From positions 248,001-312,000 of the forward strand of contig JABVXU010000019.1 of assembly GCA_013365365.1 (NCBI GenBank): 64,000 nucleotides of DNA, in the 5' to 3' direction. Both the position numbers and the translations under genes were made by a program. The notes beneath the pieces are model-generated. The model saw only the letters and a program-made list of their open reading frames with translations, was not told where the DNA came from and ran no database searches. Source of the stretch: Cruorifilaria tuberocauda. Taxonomy: Eukaryota; Nematoda; Chromadorea; Rhabditida; Onchocercidae. Shown in pieces: positions 61,201 to 64,000 of the stretch. The stretch's first letter is position 1. Every line of letters begins with the position of its first letter.

Positions 61201-64000
61201 CGGTTTCTTGCCGGTATTGATGGTATGCAAAGCGTATTAGAAGCAATATTTCATAAAGCATTGCTCTATCCGAGAGTGGATCAACGTTTTCATGCTCTTC
61301 GTATCATCCGCAGGGTTCTATCATGAGATTTTAAAGTTTCAAATTTTGCTTTGATTCCGCATATTTCGAAAAACTTGGGAAAACTTAAATAAATCGGATC
61401 TGTAATATGTTTTGTGAATAGCTTAAAAATCTGGAAGTCAAACTGCAACTAAAAACTGAATCACTTAGATCATAGAAATATAATATTTCAAATAATACCT
61501 GTAATTCTTAAAATGGCCAACTAATAACTTGAAATGAATTACACCATTTGTATCGCAATATTTTTTAATTCAGATTACCAAAAATGAAGAACGGCTCGCT
61601 AATATTATTTTGATTTCGGTGAGCAGTAAAACATTAACACTGTGGAATATTATTATTGATTGTATCGTTGAATGCAGTAATTCAACAAATATTGACCTAG
61701 CTTCAGAAGCACTTCGAACATTGCAAACATTTGTTAGTTATACATTTCAATTTTAATCCATCTGATCTGGTGATCTGGTTTTGAAATGCTCAGTTCGTCT
61801 TCCAGTCCTGGAAAGAAAAAAAACTATCATTCATATTTCTCGTTTATTGATAAGGAAAATAAATTTCTAGATAGCTACAGCATCCCAAATGTGTGAAGCT
61901 GATAGTGATGGCATATTATCTGCACAACTTATTCATTCTATTTTGGCCTATTTTCCAACGGATGATATCTCATTAGCTTCAGCATTTAATGATGATGGTT
62001 TGAATATTTGATAAAATTTGAAATCATTTTTCCATACTTTGTAATAATTTCTGAAATTTTGCCCCTCCTATTCCACTACTAGCATTGAATCCTATATTAT
62101 AAAATTTTCATAAGAAGAATTTATCTTAATGTTCTAAATTTCAAAATTTGTCAGATTATTAGAATTCTTAATCAGAACTCAAAAATCGGTAAATCGAATT
62201 TTTTATTTTTATTTTTTTACAGAGCTGTAATGTATTTTCAGTGTCATTTCAATGTAATTCAGTAACCTTAAAAATGTGTACTTTAACTCTAAATAAAATA
62301 TTAATATAAAACGGAATTTCCGGATTATATTTCAGGAAAGCGTGATAATAAGCAAAACGATATGAAGGAATCAAAAATAGAACGAAATAACTCATTGGAG
62401 AATTTGAAAAGTATGGATAAGGTTCGTATGATAAATTCTGTATTATGAACTTTCTGATCACATTTGGATTTTCATGAAGATAATTTTAATAATCAATTTA
62501 GGTAACCTATATGCTCGAAAAATTAACAAAAAAATACAAAGGTGAAGAAACGAATGTTAGGATTTCCTGTGACTCTGCAGATAAGAAATCAGCTGACGTA
62601 AATTTTTCATTCTTTGTCTCGCCAAATTTCAAGAGAAATAATATAGTTTTTAGAAATTATTTGATCCTATAAATAGAGTAAGGAATTTTCGAAGTTAAAG
62701 TTTATTCTTACCTCCATGTTATTGTTGTTTTTGACTTATCGCTATCACTTTAATACTACTTATGCTCTTCGACCTCATGCTTTAAAAGCTTATCACCATA
62801 TGGTTTGCTAATTCTGAAATTAGACAAACTTATGATTAATCCCTTCCACATTTATCACTGCTGTTAATAATTCCTTAACATTACATCTTCTGACTGTACA
62901 AATTATCCTAAAAACAGAGTTTTTACTTCAAAGACTATTAAGGAAAGTTCTGAGGAAATTTTTTAGAAAGAAATAAAAACAGCGGATTGTTATATAAATA
63001 AATTGCGGAATGCTATTCCAAAATGGTTGCAAATTAAAAGTACGATTGAAGTCGATGAAGCAATTCAAGAATTTTCATCCAATTTCTTTTCCGGTACATT
63101 TTTTCAATGTAATCACGATTAAAACTATTTTTTCCGACAGCTTAATAACGAAATTTTAAGGTGGCGAAATAAAAAAGATCCAAGAAAAAAACAAGAAGTA
63201 GCTGATCTATTACTTTGAAGTTTATGTTCACTTATGATTAGATAAGAAGGAGATTGTGATAATTTGAAAATTTTTTTAAAAAAATGTTAGAAATCGTTAT
63301 AATGTTTAAGCAAACTTAGTTCAAAAATGTTATTTATCTATGAAAATTCTGGAATTACAAGTTAATTTGTCAGAATTTCCATTTATGAAAAATCTCTTGG
63401 TTCTATTATATTAGATTTTTCCAATCAACCATTGTAATTTCGATAATTTTTAGTTCTTTCTATGCGCTTCTTTATCTATGAAGTTTCAATTTTTCGGCCT
63501 TTTTGTACTAATTTTCTCAATATTTTAGATAAGATTTGAGATTTGTTAGTCTAATTTGGGTTTGCTAGTTAGTCCTGTAGAAAACATTCAAAATCCATAA
63601 TAATAGACTAAAAAGGCCAAAAACAAAAGTTATATGTGACTTAAAAAAAAAATTTTTTTCCTGGAAAATATAAAACTATATTGCAGAATTCATGAAAGCT
63701 CAGAAGGATGCCTTCGAGTTGCACGGTCAGGCACAATCACATTTCCTGAATTCCGACGCCATTTATCTTACTACTTACGCAGCATTAGCTGTTGTTTTTT
63801 ATGAAAACAGCGAGCAAACCTTCGACAAGGTTGAAATATTTTAGTAAATTTTGCTTAAACGATTGAAATTTTTCTTAATTTTTGTTCTCTAATCAAAAAA
63901 GAATTGATCGAAATCTTTTATATGAATAGCTTAATTGTCTTCTATTTGCTTACATTTCCAGCCTTAAATTTTATAACTTAGGTCTGCCCACTAAGTAAAA
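58234..64000 (+). CDS. ARFGEF3/BIG3-like protein, 5' part of gene, runs off the window
   Basis: Large HEAT/armadillo-like protein related to BIG-type Arf exchange factors. In vertebrate BIG3 the Sec7 region is degenerate, so exchange activity is doubtful. Fourteen exons in the window: 58234-58315, 58596-58720, 59162-59284, 59403-59471, 59834-59935, 60307-60497, 60915-61076, 61182-61314, 61574-61732, 61871-61997, 62336-62421, 62502-62597, 62967-63093, 63687-63829. They close in phase to 575 residues, ending phase 0. Matching blocks to the family include CLHVLQLALQ, the GRGQGS segment, FLAGIDGMQSVLEAIFHKALLYP and VDEAIQEFSSNF, followed by NSDAIYLTTYAALAVVF. The next exon may begin at 63982 (after TTAG). 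Identification is from remembered family features, not a search. A possible alternative last exon lies at 63141-63218. Confidence 0.85.
63141..63218 (+). other. Possible alternative terminal exon of the ARFGEF3-like gene
   Basis: Follows a TTTTCCGACAG acceptor and is open in phase 0 for 25 codons (LNNEILRWRNKKDPRK...) before TGA. The exon ending at 62597 also ends in phase 0, so skipping 62967-63093 would join to it and truncate the protein at about 510 residues. The highly charged composition looks coding, but no transcript evidence is available. Confidence 0.3.

Overview
The window looks like nuclear DNA of a nematode, most likely a filarial or close spirurid worm. It is AT-rich, and its genes are split by many short GT-AG introns with AT-rich interiors and TTTCAG-type 3' sites. 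Several start codons sit a few bases after a TTTCAG, as at spliced-leader acceptors. I placed the species by gene content and style only, without a database search. There are no bacterial operon signals, rRNA genes or CRISPR arrays, and I found no tRNA by eye.

Layout: rab-10 (-, 4079-6085); an APC/APR-1 homologue with 18 exons (-, 11136-18074); an intronless 650-codon DNA-binding protein (+, 20422-22374); about 9.7 kb without a convincing gene, holding two divergent LTR-retrotransposon fragments; a divergent protein tyrosine phosphatase (-, 32082-34492); a small single-pass membrane protein assembled here from short exons (-, 35262-36955); a double RING-H2 protein (+, 39043-41365); a DIPK1/FAM69-family protein (-, 43067-47518); Eaf6/MEAF6 (+, 48363-49223); vps-34 (+, 50407-57309); and the 5' part of an ARFGEF3/BIG3-like gene (+, 58234 to beyond the window end).

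Most exon models were built by hand from reading frame, splice-site dinucleotides and intron phase. For rab-10, apr-1, the phosphatase, the double RING, DIPK1, Eaf6, vps-34 and ARFGEF3 every junction closes in phase. Predicted lengths are about 203, 1287, 321, 230, 424, 136, 854 and at least 575 residues.

Functionally, rab-10, vps-34 and ARFGEF3 all belong to membrane trafficking. APR-1 is a Wnt and cytoskeletal scaffold, and Eaf6 is a histone acetyltransferase subunit. I see no evidence that these genes form one pathway. Eaf6, vps-34 and ARFGEF3 are collinear with gaps of about 1 kb and could share transcription.

Points that deserve checking: a duplicated rab-10 last exon that would remove the prenylation cysteines; a GC-AG intron in vps-34 forced by frame and alignment; a double RING whose two fingers have identical spacing; an intronless gene combining a Brinker-type HTH, a CtBP motif and two CENP-B-like HTH copies; a perfect 33-bp inverted repeat inside a DIPK1 intron; and a short multi-exon membrane-protein gene that simple ORF calling would miss.
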